Source: Diphasiastrum complanatum (lineage: Eukaryota > Streptophyta > Lycopodiopsida > Lycopodiales > Lycopodiaceae). From it: a DNA stretch of 64,000 bases. The position numbers and the translations under genes were made by a program. Location: contig CM055108.1 of NCBI GenBank assembly GCA_029204225.1, forward strand, positions 15,462,722-15,526,721, given 5' to 3'. This document shows positions 22,458 through 34,469 of this stretch, piece by piece. The notes below the pieces were generated by a model. It was not told the origin of the DNA and did not search any database. It worked only from the letters and a program-made list of their open reading frames with translations. How positions within the stretch are numbered: position 1 is the first letter of the stretch; every line of letters begins with the position of its first letter.

Positions 22458-25400
22458 TTAGATGATTGGTGCCTCCTCTGAATCCATGATATTTAGTTCC
22501 ACCAATAATCTCTTGATCCAAAGTACCTCCTTTGTAGTGGTTGTCAAAGCTTTGTACTCGGCCTCGGTTGAAGATAGAGATATAGTTTCTTGATTTTTTG
22601 AAAGCCATGAAACCACACCTTCTCCTATGAAAGTTGAATAGGCACTTGTTGATTTCCTATCCCTCTTGTCCCCTGCAAAATCTGAATCACTAAATGCATG
22701 AAGGTTAATCACATCTCCTCTATATAGAATCCCAAAATCCAATGTACCCCGAGATGTATCTTGGAATCCTCTAAGCCTTTTTCCAATGGATATTCAATGG
22801 CTTTTGCATGGATTGGCTCAACCTACATACCCTAAAGCTAAGATCTAGTCTAGTTATAGTGATCCACGTTAAGGAACCTATAATTTGCCTAAACAAAGTG
22901 ATGTCCATGAAGGATCTTTCATCATCTTCATTTGGCACTTTTACATCTTGCTCCATTGGTGTGTCAACACTTTTGCATACTTCCATCTTAAACTTCTTCA
23001 AAAGACTTTGAGCATAGTTTACTTGACTTATAAAGATAAAATCAGACCCTCTAAGTACTTCTATGCCTAAGATGAAGTGAAGACACCCTAGATCTACCAT
23101 CTTGAACTCTAAGGATAGATCTATCTTGATTTTTTCAATACCATCAACACTATTTCCACTAATGATGATGTCATCTACATAAATGAGTAAAAGTACAATA
23201 CCAACATCATCAAACTTAATGTAAAGAGTGGGATCATATTCACTTTGAACAAAAGAAAGTGAAATAAGATAGCAATGTAGTCTTGAATTCCAAGATCTTG
23301 AGGCTTGCTTCAAGCCATAGATGCTTCTTTGGAGATGGCATACTTTGTTCTCCATTCCATGCTTGATGAATCCTTGTGGCTGCTCCATACCATTCAAGAA
23401 AGCATTAGAGACATCCATTTGACATAGAATCCATACAAAATGTGATGCAAGTGCAATGCTTAGCCTTATTGTGACCATCTTGGCCACAGGTGCAAAAGTT
23501 TCCTCATAGTCTATCCCTCTCTCTTGAGCATAACCTTTTGCAACTAATCTTGCTTTATGTTTGTTAACACTCCCATTTGCATTCAACTTAAGCTTGAAGG
23601 CCCACTTGCATCCTATTACATTCCTTTGAGGTCTCTCAACAAGCAACCAAGTTTCATTCTCAATCAAGGCATCATACTCATCCAACATAGCTTTATACCA
23701 TTCTTTGGAGTTCAATGCATCTTCAACATTAGATGGTTCTTCAAAACTAGATAAAGCATAAGAAGTGGATGAGATACCCTCAACTTGTTGTCCTTTGCCT
23801 TGATATGTGAGCCTTGATGGCTCCACTTTTGCCCTTGAAGAACTTCTTGGCGTGATAGGTGGGTTTGGTGCTTGCTCCTCCATGAGCTCCTCCTCAAAAC
23901 CAAGATCTTGCTCCTCTGCCATCTTCTTCTTGATTGTTGGAGCACTTGAGCCTTCTTCAAGCATATGCATATGATGTTCATCAAAGATGACATCCCTTGA
24001 AACAACAAATTTGTTTAAGGATGGGAGATAGACTTTGTAGCCCTTGCTTGAGCTTGCATATCCAAGCATGATCCCTCTTGTGGAAGATGGATCCTCCTTG
24101 GTTCTTGTTTCCAATGGCACATGCACATAACATATACACCCAAAAACTTTCAAGTGATTAAGATTGGGTTTCTTTCCATACAACATCTCATAAGGAGTTT
24201 TGTCTTCAATTGCTTTGCAAGACACCCTATTCATCAAGTAGTTTGCACATACAAGAGACTCACCCCAAAAGGATTTGGGCAAACAAGCATCTAATATTAA
24301 AGCCTTAGAACATTCACATAATGTTCTATTCCTTCTTTCAACAACTCCATTTTGTTTAGGAGTGTAAGGACAAGAAGTCTCTTTCTTGATCCCTTCCTCC
24401 TCACAAAAGGCCTTGAACTCATTGGAGATGAATTCTCCACCATTGTCACTTCTAAGAATCTTGATGCTATGATTATGATGCTTTTCCACAAACAACTTGA
24501 ACTTTACAAAAGTATCAAATACTTGAGACTTGAAGGAAAGTAAGAACACCCAACAATATCTTGAGTAGTCATCAATGAAGGTTAAAAACATGGATGAACC
24601 TCCATTAGATTTGGTGCTAGCAATGTGTACATCCGAGTGTATGAGTTCAAGAGGATGAGATGACTTTGTGATGGAGTTAGGAAACACCTTCTTATGTGCC
24701 TTGGATAAGGCACAAGCTTCACAAACCTTGTCTTCCTTCCCAATAGACCTTGGTAGGCCTAAAGCATACTCCTCCTTGATCATAGCCTCCATGGAACCCG
24801 AGTTGACATGTCCAAGTCTTTTGTGCCATAAAGTAAAAGTAGATATCTTGTTCTTCTCGGCTAACATGACAACATTAGTATCCACAAATGCATCCAACTT
24901 ATAAAGTTTGCCAAGTCTAGTGCCCTTAGCCACTATCTTACCCTTCTTCTTGATGAAACATTCATTTGAAGCAAAGTCAACATTGAAACCATTGTCTACC
25001 ATTTGGCCAACACTTAGTAGATTCTTTGTTATTGTAGGAATGTACAAAACACCTTCTATGTTGATCTTTTTGGAAGATCCTAAGCAAAGGAGAATTCTAC
25101 CAACTCCTTCAATCTTACAAGCTTCATCATTTGCTGTATAGATAGACTTTATAGGTCCATCATAAGATAAGAGAGAAGAGAAAAACTCCCTTTTACTAGT
25201 CATGTTTGAACTAGCACCCGAGTCAATCCACCAAGGATATTCTCCTTTGAAGCTTGTTGAAGAAAATATGGACATCATGAGAGAGTCCTCATGTGAACTC
25301 TCCTCTTCCTCCTCTTTGCTCATGTTGGCTTGGCTTTGATCTTGCTTCCTCTTGAAGCATTCCGAGGCATAATGCCCCATCTTGCTACAATAGTAGCACT

Positions 25401-26085
25401 TCACCTTTGATTTGTCCTTCTTGACTTTGGTGGTTGATGGAGATGCCTTTGAGGGTCCTTCTTGATCCTCAAGCTTTGTAGACTTCTTGAATGTTGATAC
25501 TTTGCCTTTGGACTTGCCTTTGCCTTTGGTGAAGAGAGCTTGGTCATCTCCACCTTGGATGGAAAGCCTATCCATCCTCTCTTGCATTTGGCTCCTTCTT
25601 GATTCCTCGACCATGAGTGTGCCTTGGAGTTCTTCAAGTATGGGTAGCTTACCCATAATTGCATATCCCTGAAGCAAATTGTCAAATTCAAAACTTAGTC
25701 CATTCAATATGAGTTGAACAAGCTCTTCATCCTTGATAGGATCACCTATAAAGGCTAGCTCTTTGTTCAATTCCTTTACTCTTAGGACAAAAGTATGTGC
25801 ACTCTCTCCTTTCTTTTAATAGCTTCTATAGATTTGATTCTTCAAAGCTAACATTCTAGTTTGGTTCTTGGATTCATAGACCTTTTGCAAAGTCTCCCAA
25901 GCATCTTGAGCTGAAGTGCAATCTCCTACCTCTCTTAAGAGTTCATTTGCAACATTCATTTTTATGCAATGTAGTGCAACATTGCACCTCTTGATGTATT
26001 TGGCTTTTTCTTGAGGATGAATAGGTTCACCCTCCTTACCATTTACAATTTCCATCAGATCTTGCATGATCATGATAGATTCCAT
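22458..26085 (-). pseudogene. Copia gag-pol polyprotein of element 2, broken
   Basis: The sequence is close to the intact 13817-17707 frame. It has a CAA-to-TAA stop after RSY at about 25815, which separates 26085-25816 (gag start) from the 999-codon frame 25770-22771. That frame carries zinc knuckle, protease (DSGASSNMT), integrase, reverse transcriptase (YVDDIIISG) and part of RNase H. A 21-bp in-frame deletion removes FLEEDIY after NAFLNG. A frameshift near 22745-22770 separates the RNase H tail (22742-22458), and another stop lies near 22457 (IIYNDN changed to II-stop-NDN). The C terminus continues non-open to about 22212. These lesions show it is not autonomous. Confidence 0.9.
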
Positions 26086-26918
26086 TCTAACTTTCCATAT
26101 GGAATAGTTAGTTTTGTTGAGCCTTTCACATCTAGTCTCCTAATCAAGGACTTGACACAAATGAAGGTTACTTCTATTGATTTGATTGAAGGTCTACCTT
26201 ATCCCACTTCTTAGGGACCTGAAAAGATCAGTAATAGACTTCCTATAAAGATCTAAGAATGATCTCTAACAAAATCAAATCATAGAATACTAGAAACAAT
26301 GCACTTGCTTGATTGAAGTAGACAATACTAGTAGAATTGCCCCTCTTTCTATAAAGAGCATTAAAGCTTCCAAATGATCTGATCAAGAGTGAATTTCAGC
26401 AACCTAATATACTTCCAAAATCACTTGTAAAAGAGCTAAATGGAACTTAATGAGGATGCAACACAATCTACTATCCAATCACAAGCAAAAAATGATCAAA
26501 ATTGATCTAATTTGTTTTATAAGTCAAGCAATGGTTGGACTGAACCTAAAGCACTTTAGGAGGTGCCTACTACACCTTAGAACAGCCTTGAAGAGTCCCC
26601 AAAACTCTGATATTCCCTCTCCTTGAATTCTAGAAAGCCTCCTCTATGAAATCACCTCCAAAACTCGCTTAGAAATCAATGCTTGGAGCAAGCAAAACTT
26701 GCTATCTTGGTAATGTGAATTGAATTCAACTTTGCCTCTGGTTTTAGACACCTAAACACCTGCAAATGAAGTCACACAACACCAATCTCCAATGTATTTG
26801 ACTCACTTTGAGTTCTAGAATCAATACTAGATGCTAAGATCCAATCTACACAAGATTTAGATCAGAAATTGTGATCAAATTGAATGAAAACTAAGGATTT
26901 AGCTCATTTCAACCTTTA

Positions 26919-26931
26919 GGCTCTGATACCA
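26919..26931 (-). other. Primer-binding site of element 2
   Basis: The reverse complement is TGGTATCAGAGCC, beside the LTR at 26932. Confidence 0.9.
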
Positions 26932-27618
26932 TGTAAAAATTACAGCATATAAGGATCCTAAAACACTTGAAATGATGAGGGAAACAATAGATTATGATTT
27001 CATAAGATTAGCACAAGTTGAACCATCAAAATCCATCAAAAATCTATGCTTGAACCTCACTAAATGGCCCAAATCCTTGAAGAAGGCTTCACACGTGTGA
27101 AAGTACGGCCTCCCACAGTCTGAGTATTGTAAACCAGACCTACATTCACTCCTATAATCATTAGTAATCACAAGTACTCAAACAATTATGAACATAGAGA
27201 GCAATTGCACCATTATGAGAGAAAAAACATGAAATTGCTTGATTAATTTTGGTGAGATATCATCACCTATATATACATGATCCATCACGGTTTTGGGCAG
27301 GTATGAGTAGCCCTAAACCTATCCCTAATGCTAATTTTGGTGGATCTTTCATCCCTACCAAGTTAGGGTTGGAATCTTGGAGATCCCTCAACAATGCAAA
27401 AATTACCAAAAATAGCTCCTATTTTTTCTCCCTTGTATCTAAGCATAATTTGGACTCATTCCAAAGGTTCTAACACTTAGGTCTACTTGAGAACATCCTT
27501 ATGAATGGAATCCTATGCTATTTGGCACGTGTGACAAGCCACATCATGACCATCTAACTATTTACAAGTCATATGACCAAAACTAGTCAAGCTAGAATTG
27601 TGAATTTTTAACAAGCTC

Positions 27619-29091
27619 AATTACAACGATTGCAATAATATTTTCCTTGATATTGAAAATGTTCTAAAATACATTATTTGATTCTATAAACTGAACGAAC
27701 ATCAAGTAAATGGAAAGATCATTATTGTAATAAAATTGGATGAATATGAAATAATCAAGGGTCAAAAGTTGGAATGAGTGAGTGTCACTTTGATGAACAA
27801 AATTTCAGATACAAATGATCGAACGTTTAGTGTTCAATCGGAAAATCAGATATGGTGATTAGCAGCATTCCAAGTATACATTTCAATTTTCATTTAGAAT
27901 ATCTTTATAAACAATTCATACCTTGCCAGTTTCTATTGACATGTCATGCATTACTGGCTTCTCTACAGGTCTTGAAAGAGGACCATAAAATACTTTCATG
28001 GATATTTTCAAGAACAAATTATGGCAAGATTATAAAGAGACATTTGGAGGGTGAGAAATTTACAGTCGAAAACCATGGAAGTTTTCAAATTCAATGGCAC
28101 CTTGCAGGGGATTTAAAAATATTAAAATGTATGTATAATGTCTCTCATGGGGCAACATCAAAGCATCCATGTCTTTATTGCATTAAGGATTGCTACAATA
28201 TAAAGTTGGGACGATCAACAAACACTGGCCCAACACGAGAAGTTGAAGATCCAAAATATTAAAAGTGTTCTGCCAATTCTATAAAAATATGTTCACATAT
28301 GCACATTGCATGCTGAGGTTCGTATTATTGAAAAACTTATTTACATGCATATTCTACTAGCATGGATTCATAAACCGGAGTCTGTGGCTAAAACATCAAC
28401 TAGGAGGTTGGAAATAGTTCTGTCAAATGCAGGACTACATAATGGGAATGTCACGATTGAAAAAAGTGACAAACTCTCCGGGAAAAAAGAAAACGTTCCT
28501 AATAAGCCATCAATTGGAGGTGCTAAAGCAAGAAGATTCTTATCCAATCACACATGCAAAGAATCAAGTGTTAGATACGAAATTTGGAGAGAAATTGTTC
28601 AAGCCACATGAACACTGGAAGGAAGTAATTGAGTGGAAAAAAGACAAGTGTGGACCAACTTAGACAAACTCATAGGTGTTATCAGGAAAGAAAACCTATC
28701 ATTAGAAGATATGAGGACTTGGCAGAATCATTGCACCACATTTGTAAAATATGTACATGATTGTTGGGGAAAAGACAACGTTACTCATTACATGGTGCTA
28801 ATCTATATCATTATCTGGTACTTTTCTCATTCAGACTTATATTTTTTTTCTACTGATGCAACTAATCAAAACTATTGTTTGCAGCACATTCTTCTTCATT
28901 ATGCAATTTATTTTGCAATGGAATATGGAAACTTAAATATCTGGTCATCACAAGGCATGGAAAAATCTCATTGACAAGCAAGAGGAGCATTTCATAGAGC
29001 AACAAATCAGGGAGGACACAATTCAAGAAATAAATATTTAGTTCAACTTTTTCAGTGGTTTTATAGAAGAGCAGAACAATAGCATCCTGTA
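27619..29091 (+). pseudogene. Copy A transposon-family protein, 3' half
   Basis: The gene resumes after the copia insertion with NNIFLDIENVL, then IIIVIKLDEYEIIKGQKLE and FSVQSENQIWWLAAFQ, which align with copy B. The intron 27874-27968 (GTATAC...CTACAG) joins AAFQ to VLKEDHKILSW; copy B has no intron there. The core QWHLAGDLKILKCMY...GATSKHPCLYC lies near 28097-28185. After stops and frameshifts near 28260 and 28560, a second GT-AG intron (28795-28884) joins THYM to HILLHYAIYFAMEYGNL...SQGMEKSH, followed by ARGAFHRATNQGG. From memory, this layout recalls RNase-H-fold transposase-like proteins seen in many eukaryotes. That link is inference. Several stops make the copy non-functional. Confidence 0.6.
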
Positions 29092-29209
29092 AACGAGAAA
29101 AGAAAATAAATTTAGAATAATACATAATACTGCAAACTCGTACTTTAACACAGTGTTTGAATTCGAAGAAAACTGAACAATATCAATACCAATATAATAT
29201 CTACGTACC

Positions 29210-30181
29210 AGATCATATTTATCGTATTCAATGTCATGTCCTCCAATGGCCTCTACATTTTCGGAGGGGATATATCTAGGTCTTGGGGGATATTTTTTTT
29301 GGAATTCCAAAAATTCCTCCTCTATAGGCAAAGTTTTTTCATAGGCTTTAGATTTTTCAATCATGGCCTCCAAGGCCTCATTGCCAGATTTTCAATTGCC
29401 ATCTTTATCATAATCTATCTCACTTTCAAGGTCCTCATATGTGTAATCAACAATGTCAGAAAATTCTGATAAATTTTGAGCAAAAATTGAGAGGATTTCA
29501 TCCTCTCTCAAATTCAAAACATCTTCTATATCATTAAATGAAATATAACTTTCATTATTTATAAAATATAAGGGAACATCGAGTAGAGTTAATTGATTAA
29601 CAAGAGATGTAGATGGAAGAGAATCAAAGAGAATTATAGAACAAGGGAGAGTTTTTTTATAATCTGAAGCCATAGATGCTTCAACTTCAACCCCTATATC
29701 AGTATCTGCATCATCTACATCAACTGGAGCAGGTGCAAATGTTTCGATCAATGGAACAATTGAAGATTCAACAAACTCATCATCTGAAAATTCAATAGAT
29801 ATGTAAAAGACAAAAGCCATTCCTTTGATTAGAAGGTAACATATTCTTTTGTGGATATCACAATATATATTTCTTTTGAAATGGTCATGCAGGTTAGAGT
29901 ACTTTCTATAGTGTTTATGCTTAGAGGATGGTTGGGAATGCACAAGGTCCTGAAAATGAACGCAATAAAAACTATCTATATCCAAAATAGGAAATACTAA
30001 TAATCTGAGAAAAATTATCAAGATAAAAAATTGAATTATAACGATTTTCATAAACTAGCTAATCGATATCAAAGGGAGCAAAAAAAATACTCGCAAAATA
30101 CTCTAATTTCTCAGATGGAATGTCACTGGCATTCAAAAAATCCAAAAGTTTGTTATCTGAGGACATGGAGGAACTAGCCAT
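29210..30181 (-). pseudogene. Acidic protein gene convergent to copy A, function unknown
   Basis: On the minus strand an ATG at 30181 starts MASSSMSSDNKLLDFLNASD. The main frame (30051 down) contains FSDDEFVESSIVPLIETFAP, a strongly acidic DVDDADTDIGVEVEAS stretch, and NDIEDVLNLREDEILSIFAQ. One TGA at about 29392 interrupts the frame, which otherwise stays open through EEEFLEFQKKYPPRPRYIPS to about 29210. There CTG|GTACGT looks like a splice donor. Likely AG acceptors lie near 29955 and 29796, so several introns are probable and exon limits are uncertain. It has no recognised domain. The convergent position inside the same unit as copy A suggests an accessory gene of the element. Confidence 0.4.
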
Positions 30182-30190
30182 ATTGAACCT

Positions 30191-30379
30191 GATATCGGTT
30201 CAACGCGACAGAATGATATCAGTAGAGGAATGAACAACAGTGCGCGCGTTGATCCGATATCGTTAGGACAAGACTAAAATTTTTCACGAGCACACGTCAG
30301 AAGAGACTGATATCGATTCAGTGTGCCTGAATGAATCTGACCATGCACTGTATGGGAAGGCGTGCGTCGATTCGATATT
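30191..30379. repeat. Two 71-bp inverted-arm units (30191-30261 and 30309-30379)
   Basis: The first unit has arms GATATCGGTTCAACGCG and CGCGTTGATCCGATATC, which are reverse complements at 16 of 17 positions, so it could form a strong hairpin with a 37-bp middle. The second has weaker arms (GATATCGATTCAGTG and its counterpart GTCGATTCGATATT). Both are exactly the length of the units at 742-812 and 826-896. They lie just upstream of the start of the acidic-protein gene and inside the right end of copy A. Confidence 0.65.
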
Positions 30380-30561
30380 GCGATAAAGAAAGAAAGAAAA
30401 CAAAATAACTAGTGAGTTTAGAATAAAAGATCATGAAATCAAAATAAGAAAAGTTGTGCCCATATTTTTAGCCAATTCCTGTTGATCATAGCCATACATT
30501 TGTCAAATAATGAATTGAGGAACACAGCCTATATGTATCCACCAATCAGAGTGAGACAAAT

Positions 30562-32330
30562 TTGTATCTATGCCGAATGATGAGTTATGCCTTCAAGGAT
30601 TTTCTTCGAAAGTTTCTTGAAATATTCATGGACGACCTGTGTGTCCACTCCTCTAGAGCCCAACATTTAGCTCGCTTAGAGAAAGTGTTCATCCAATGTC
30701 GATTATTCGGCATATCCATAAACTCGTCCAAATGCCAATTTCTAGTCACGCATGGCATAGTGCTAGGCCATGTTGTTTCGGAGCATGGTATCGCCATTGA
30801 CGTTGACAAGATCCACATAATACATGCATTGCCTGAACCGGAAACTATACGCGAAATGTACATCTTTATGGGGCATTACAACTATTATCGAAGGTTTGTC
30901 CTAAACTTCACTAAGTTGGTCCGCTTAATCTATCAAGATGACTATCCAACTAGAATGGACAATTGAAACCACTAAGGCTTTCCACAAGCTCAAGAAGGCC
31001 TTAGTTATAACACCAATCCTTCAACCTCCTATTTGGACCATAGAATTTCACGTCCACACAAATGTCTCTAATTATGCAGTACGAAGTGTTCTGACCCAAC
31101 CAGGGAGTACAAGAAGGATTACCTGATCTACTTCACTAGTAGGCAATTGATTCATGTGGAGATGAACTATACCACTACCGAGCATGAAGCGCTAGCCATA
31201 GTATACAGTGTGAAGAAATTCCACCATTACCTGCTAGCCAACCTCTTTGTCTTCTTCGTAGATCACCAAGCCCTACTATATCTAGTACATAGACCCTACA
31301 CAATTGGGCGTATCACCTGATGGCTGCTGCTTCTTCAAGAGTTCGACTTTAAAATCGTCGTTCGCAAGGGGAAACAACACTATTTGGCTGATCACCTCTC
31401 AAGGATCCAAAATATTTTCGAGAGTAGAGATGTTGATGATGAACTCCCAGATGCCATACTATTTCATGTCGACACCATCCCAAAGTGAGCTACCGATATT
31501 GTGGGATATCTTATGTCAAGACATCCTCCCCCTGAGATGAGCAAAGTACAACGACGCAAGTTAATTTATTAAATCTGCCCCATTCACATTGATAGTAGGA
31601 CAACTATATCGCATTTGTAACGATAGAATTATATGCCGATGTATCCTACCGCACGAAGTGTCCCATGTAGTGAGCATCGCCCACGAAGGAATAGGAGGGG
31701 GACATTTCACTGCCAAAGCTACCAATAAGAAGGTCCTACAACACGGCCTGTGGTGGCCCACGATGTTTAGAGATATTCACAATCAGGTCAAGAGGTGTGA
31801 CGTGTGTCAATGATTCAACCGAACCCAAAAAATGATAGGATGCTGTTACGACCTGTTTTGGCTGAAATGCCATTTGAAAAATTGGGCATTGACTATGTCG
31901 GCCCTCTTCGTCTAGCTGCCCGTGGCTCGCAAGCTCGATATATATTAGTGCCCACTAACTACTCGACAAAATGAGTAGAAGCCAAGGCGGTGAGGAAGGC
32001 TAATGCCAACTCCACTGCCAAATTCTTGTATGAGAACATCTTAGTCCATTTTGGGTGCCCACTATAACTCGTGAGTGATAGCAAAAACCCGCTTCCTCGT
32101 GCTTCACACCCTAGCTATGGAAAAACAATGACGGAAGGCTTGGCATGATCGCAATATCAAAACCAAAGGAGTAGTAGAAATCCGACCTACAGGACAATTA
32201 GCTAGACACACCCATTAATGGCAGTAGGTTGCGTCGCTACTATTCCGCTAATGTCAAGCTCAGAGATGTACCAGGACCACCATCCATGTCCTCTTCTTCA
32301 GCTCAAGATGAACCGTCGACAGCCTATTAG
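30562..32330 (+). pseudogene. Ty3/gypsy pol: reverse transcriptase, RNase H and integrase, decayed
   Basis: The frame 30562-30966 carries FLRKFLEIFMDDLCVHSS, the RT catalytic region with MDD in place of the usual YMDD/FMDD, then CQFLVTHGIVLGHVVS and MGHYNYYRRFVLNF, all standard gypsy RT landmarks. RNase H follows with several stops (for example near 30965 and 31123; TTEHEALAIVYSVKKFHHYL near 31180). The integrase zinc-finger region has GHFTAKATNKKVLQHGLWWP and CDVCQ near 31700-31810. The first core Asp lies in FEKLGIDYVGPL near 31880; the rest of the core is lost by about 32080. Fingers and early palm of RT are missing upstream. Confidence 0.85.
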
Positions 32331-32339
32331 ATAGCCTAG

Positions 32340-33250
32340 GTAGGAGCAGCTTGTAGGAATGGATATCCATCGATTAGATAGGAGGTAGAAATTTTTAGTT
32401 AGATCCTAGTGGTAGTTTAGATCTAGATCCATAGGAGTAGAAATTAGATTCTTAGAGTTCCGCTTAAGTTTAGAAGAGTTAGATAAATCAGATAGTTAGA
32501 TCAGGAAGTTTGATTAGACTAATATTACCTAGCCAGTTCGATCAGCCTTTCTCTAGGTAGTTTAAGTTTAGAGAGGCCGAGTAGGTAGACTAGCCTGCTT
32601 AGATAGTCTCTGTCAGGAATCTTCTACTAAGATAGTGTTTTCATTAGATGGCCCCAATTAGTTAGCTAGGATAACTCTAGGAAGTTCGATTAGACTTAGA
32701 AAATCTTACCTGTCACATAGGTTTTAGACCAATCGTCTTAAAGTAATAGATCGATTCCCGTAGATTAGGATAGTTACCGACCAAGACCCTAACTAGATCA
32801 GGAAAGGTAAATTAGGTCAAGCTTGATTCTGTTAGCTAGTTAAACTTAGTAGAGTCCATCTGTTAGAAGTAGCTAGCTTAATTAATCTAGGTAACCTTTT
32901 AGACTAGATCGAAATGGATAGTTAGTCAAGGAGATTTTAGAAGGTCCCCACCCATAGGATAAATGTAAATTTAGTTTCGTAGCTGACCCTTACCTTAGGA
33001 AAACAGAAAATCCTGACTCTTAAATTTAAATAGTTAGCTAGACCAGATAGAATGCGAGAATAGTCGGCAGCATAGAATAGTTGGATTAGCCTAGAGTATG
33101 TAGTTTAGAGAATTAGTGAAGCTCGATTAGATTTAATTGTAGACTAGCCCAGCCATTTAGCATAAATAGGTAATAGTACTAATAGGGGTAGAAATTGGCT
33201 AGGTAGATTAGGAAGAGCCCCGCGAAACCTTGAATATAATGAATCTCGTC
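32340..33250 (+). repeat. Gypsy 3' LTR region, truncated
   Basis: The sequence after the pol remnant is rich in TAG/CTAG strings and has no ORF. From about 32736 it matches, inverted, 11906-11440, and its end (AATAGGGGTAGAAATTGG... to about 33240) also matches 56180-56090 inverted. This supports a shared LTR. It stops abruptly near 33250 where sequence leading to a copia primer-binding site begins. Confidence 0.6.
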
Positions 33251-33502
33251 TTGTACTATAACACCACCGCTTTGGATCACCTAGCAAGGAAATAGAAGGG
33301 ACTGAAAATCTCTGATTTTCACACGCGTGGAATTCCATAATTCCGTACTATCACTATTTAGACCTGAAAATTCAGTTTCAATCCACTTAGATCCAAACAC
33401 TTTTCAGAGAAAGGTAAAAAAAAGTGATTAACTGCTTTTTTTTCTTGAATTAGCTCTCAAATTCTTAAACAATCAGAGATGTTAGCATGCAAAGCTTAAT
33501 TT

Positions 33503-33515
33503 GGCTCTGATACCA
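33503..33515 (-). other. Primer-binding site of a truncated minus-strand copia element
   Basis: The reverse complement is TGGTATCAGAGCC beside an LTR. Only about 250 bp of leader remain below it (33250-33502). Confidence 0.85.
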
Positions 33516-34306
33516 TGACAAAATTTCCAGAATTCACACATGTGAGAATGATCCACAAGTATGATTGATCTTATTAAGCTTTATGATTAGCACAATAACC
33601 TGATTCTAGATTGAATAGTAAGATCTAGTACAAAATTTATGGCTTAGCCACAATCTAGCATGCTAGGAATCAGATAATGATAGCTTTTGAATCACAAATG
33701 AGCAAAAGTACAAGAATTTAGTGTATGAGCATTAGCCTCAACATGAGTTAGAGAGAGAAAGATAGAAATATTCAAGCAAATATTGGTGTAAATCCAAAAT
33801 GGCATGGATTGCTACAAAGCTTTGGTTCTTCATCAAAGATTATGAGAATAGCTACACATATTTATGGAGTTTGAGTTAGCTCGAGGTAGAACCACATCCA
33901 TCCACCCTTCAATCACATCTAAAGTGAAAACTAGAGTCGAAGTGACATTTGTCACATCTCATGCATGTATCTCTACCTACTTTTACCAAGTGTCCTATTT
34001 CTAACTAGAATTGTACAAATCATCATGCATATGTCCATTTCACTTTGTGCATGCCTTGCATGTCACTATGGATCAATTACAATAAATGCATGTCATATGC
34101 CACGAGTTTCTACAAGCATATTAATGCTATTTCTAAGTCTACAATCTATATGTAAGTTGTAATCAACCAACTAGATATGATAAATCCATATAGCTCAAGT
34201 TCCATCTAGGCCAAATTTGGCATTCACATTTATGAAACAACATACTTGCATAATAAAAAATTTGTAGCAAGCCTAAAGTCAAGATAGATGATTTTTATTC
34301 TCAACA
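33516..34306 (-). repeat. Copia 5' LTR (791 bp), nearly solo
   Basis: It begins TGACAAAATTTCC and ends TTCTCAACA on the plus strand; the minus-strand LTR therefore starts TGTTGAGAATAAAAATC, typical of plant copia. The body and partner LTR are missing. Confidence 0.8.
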
Positions 34307-34469
34307 AATTGTTTTGTTCAAAATTGATAGGCGTAATCATGCATAGAGAAAGAGGAAGATAGTTTATTCCACTACGCACGATAAGTTTTCTTTCTTGTCG
34401 TTCAAATATTTTTCATTTGAGTTTGTTTCTTTTCGAGTTTGACCTATCTTTCACATCCTCTTTTCAACA
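34307..34469 (+). repeat. Remnant of a copia 5' LTR end
   Basis: About 160 bases end TTTTCAACA immediately before a primer-binding site at 34470. The LTR start is not recognisable, probably deleted or overwritten at the junction with 33516-34306. Confidence 0.5.

Larger units (their letters stand above)
21519..27613 (-). mobile_element. Copia retrotransposon, 6095 bp (element 2), same family as element 1, defective
   Basis: 682-bp LTRs at 21519-22200 and 26932-27613, a PBS at 26919-26931 and a perfect 5-bp duplication AGCTC (21514-21518 and 27614-27618) define the element. The polyprotein is broken, so the element could move only with help. It splits the reading frame of copy A: ...KSEYGEL resumes as NYNDCNN after 27618. 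Confidence 0.95.
19991..30470. mobile_element. DNA-transposon-like unit 'copy A', interrupted by a copia element (ends tentative)
   Basis: The unit sits between gypsy gag (ends about 19990) and gypsy reverse transcriptase (resumes by about 30560). Its ends share a short inverted repeat: AAATATGGGCTCAA at 19994 and, on the opposite strand, AAATATGGGCACAA at about 30468-30455. The left end continues CTCAAAATGGGCCC, which resembles the inner part of the perfect terminal repeats of the 39958-45216 unit (ACTCAAAAAGGGCC). Inside are the plus-strand protein gene (20381-29091), a convergent minus-strand acidic-protein gene (30181-29210), and two 71-bp hairpin units near the right end. No target-site duplication is evident, so the exact ends and mechanism are inference. 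Confidence 0.45.

Noticed and set aside
28862-29125. Minus-strand ORF with a plausible AG acceptor (GTTTACAG|GATGC) that could extend the acidic-protein gene
   Set aside because: It is antisense to the conserved SQGMEKSH...ATNQGG part of copy A, which I judge to be the real coding strand.
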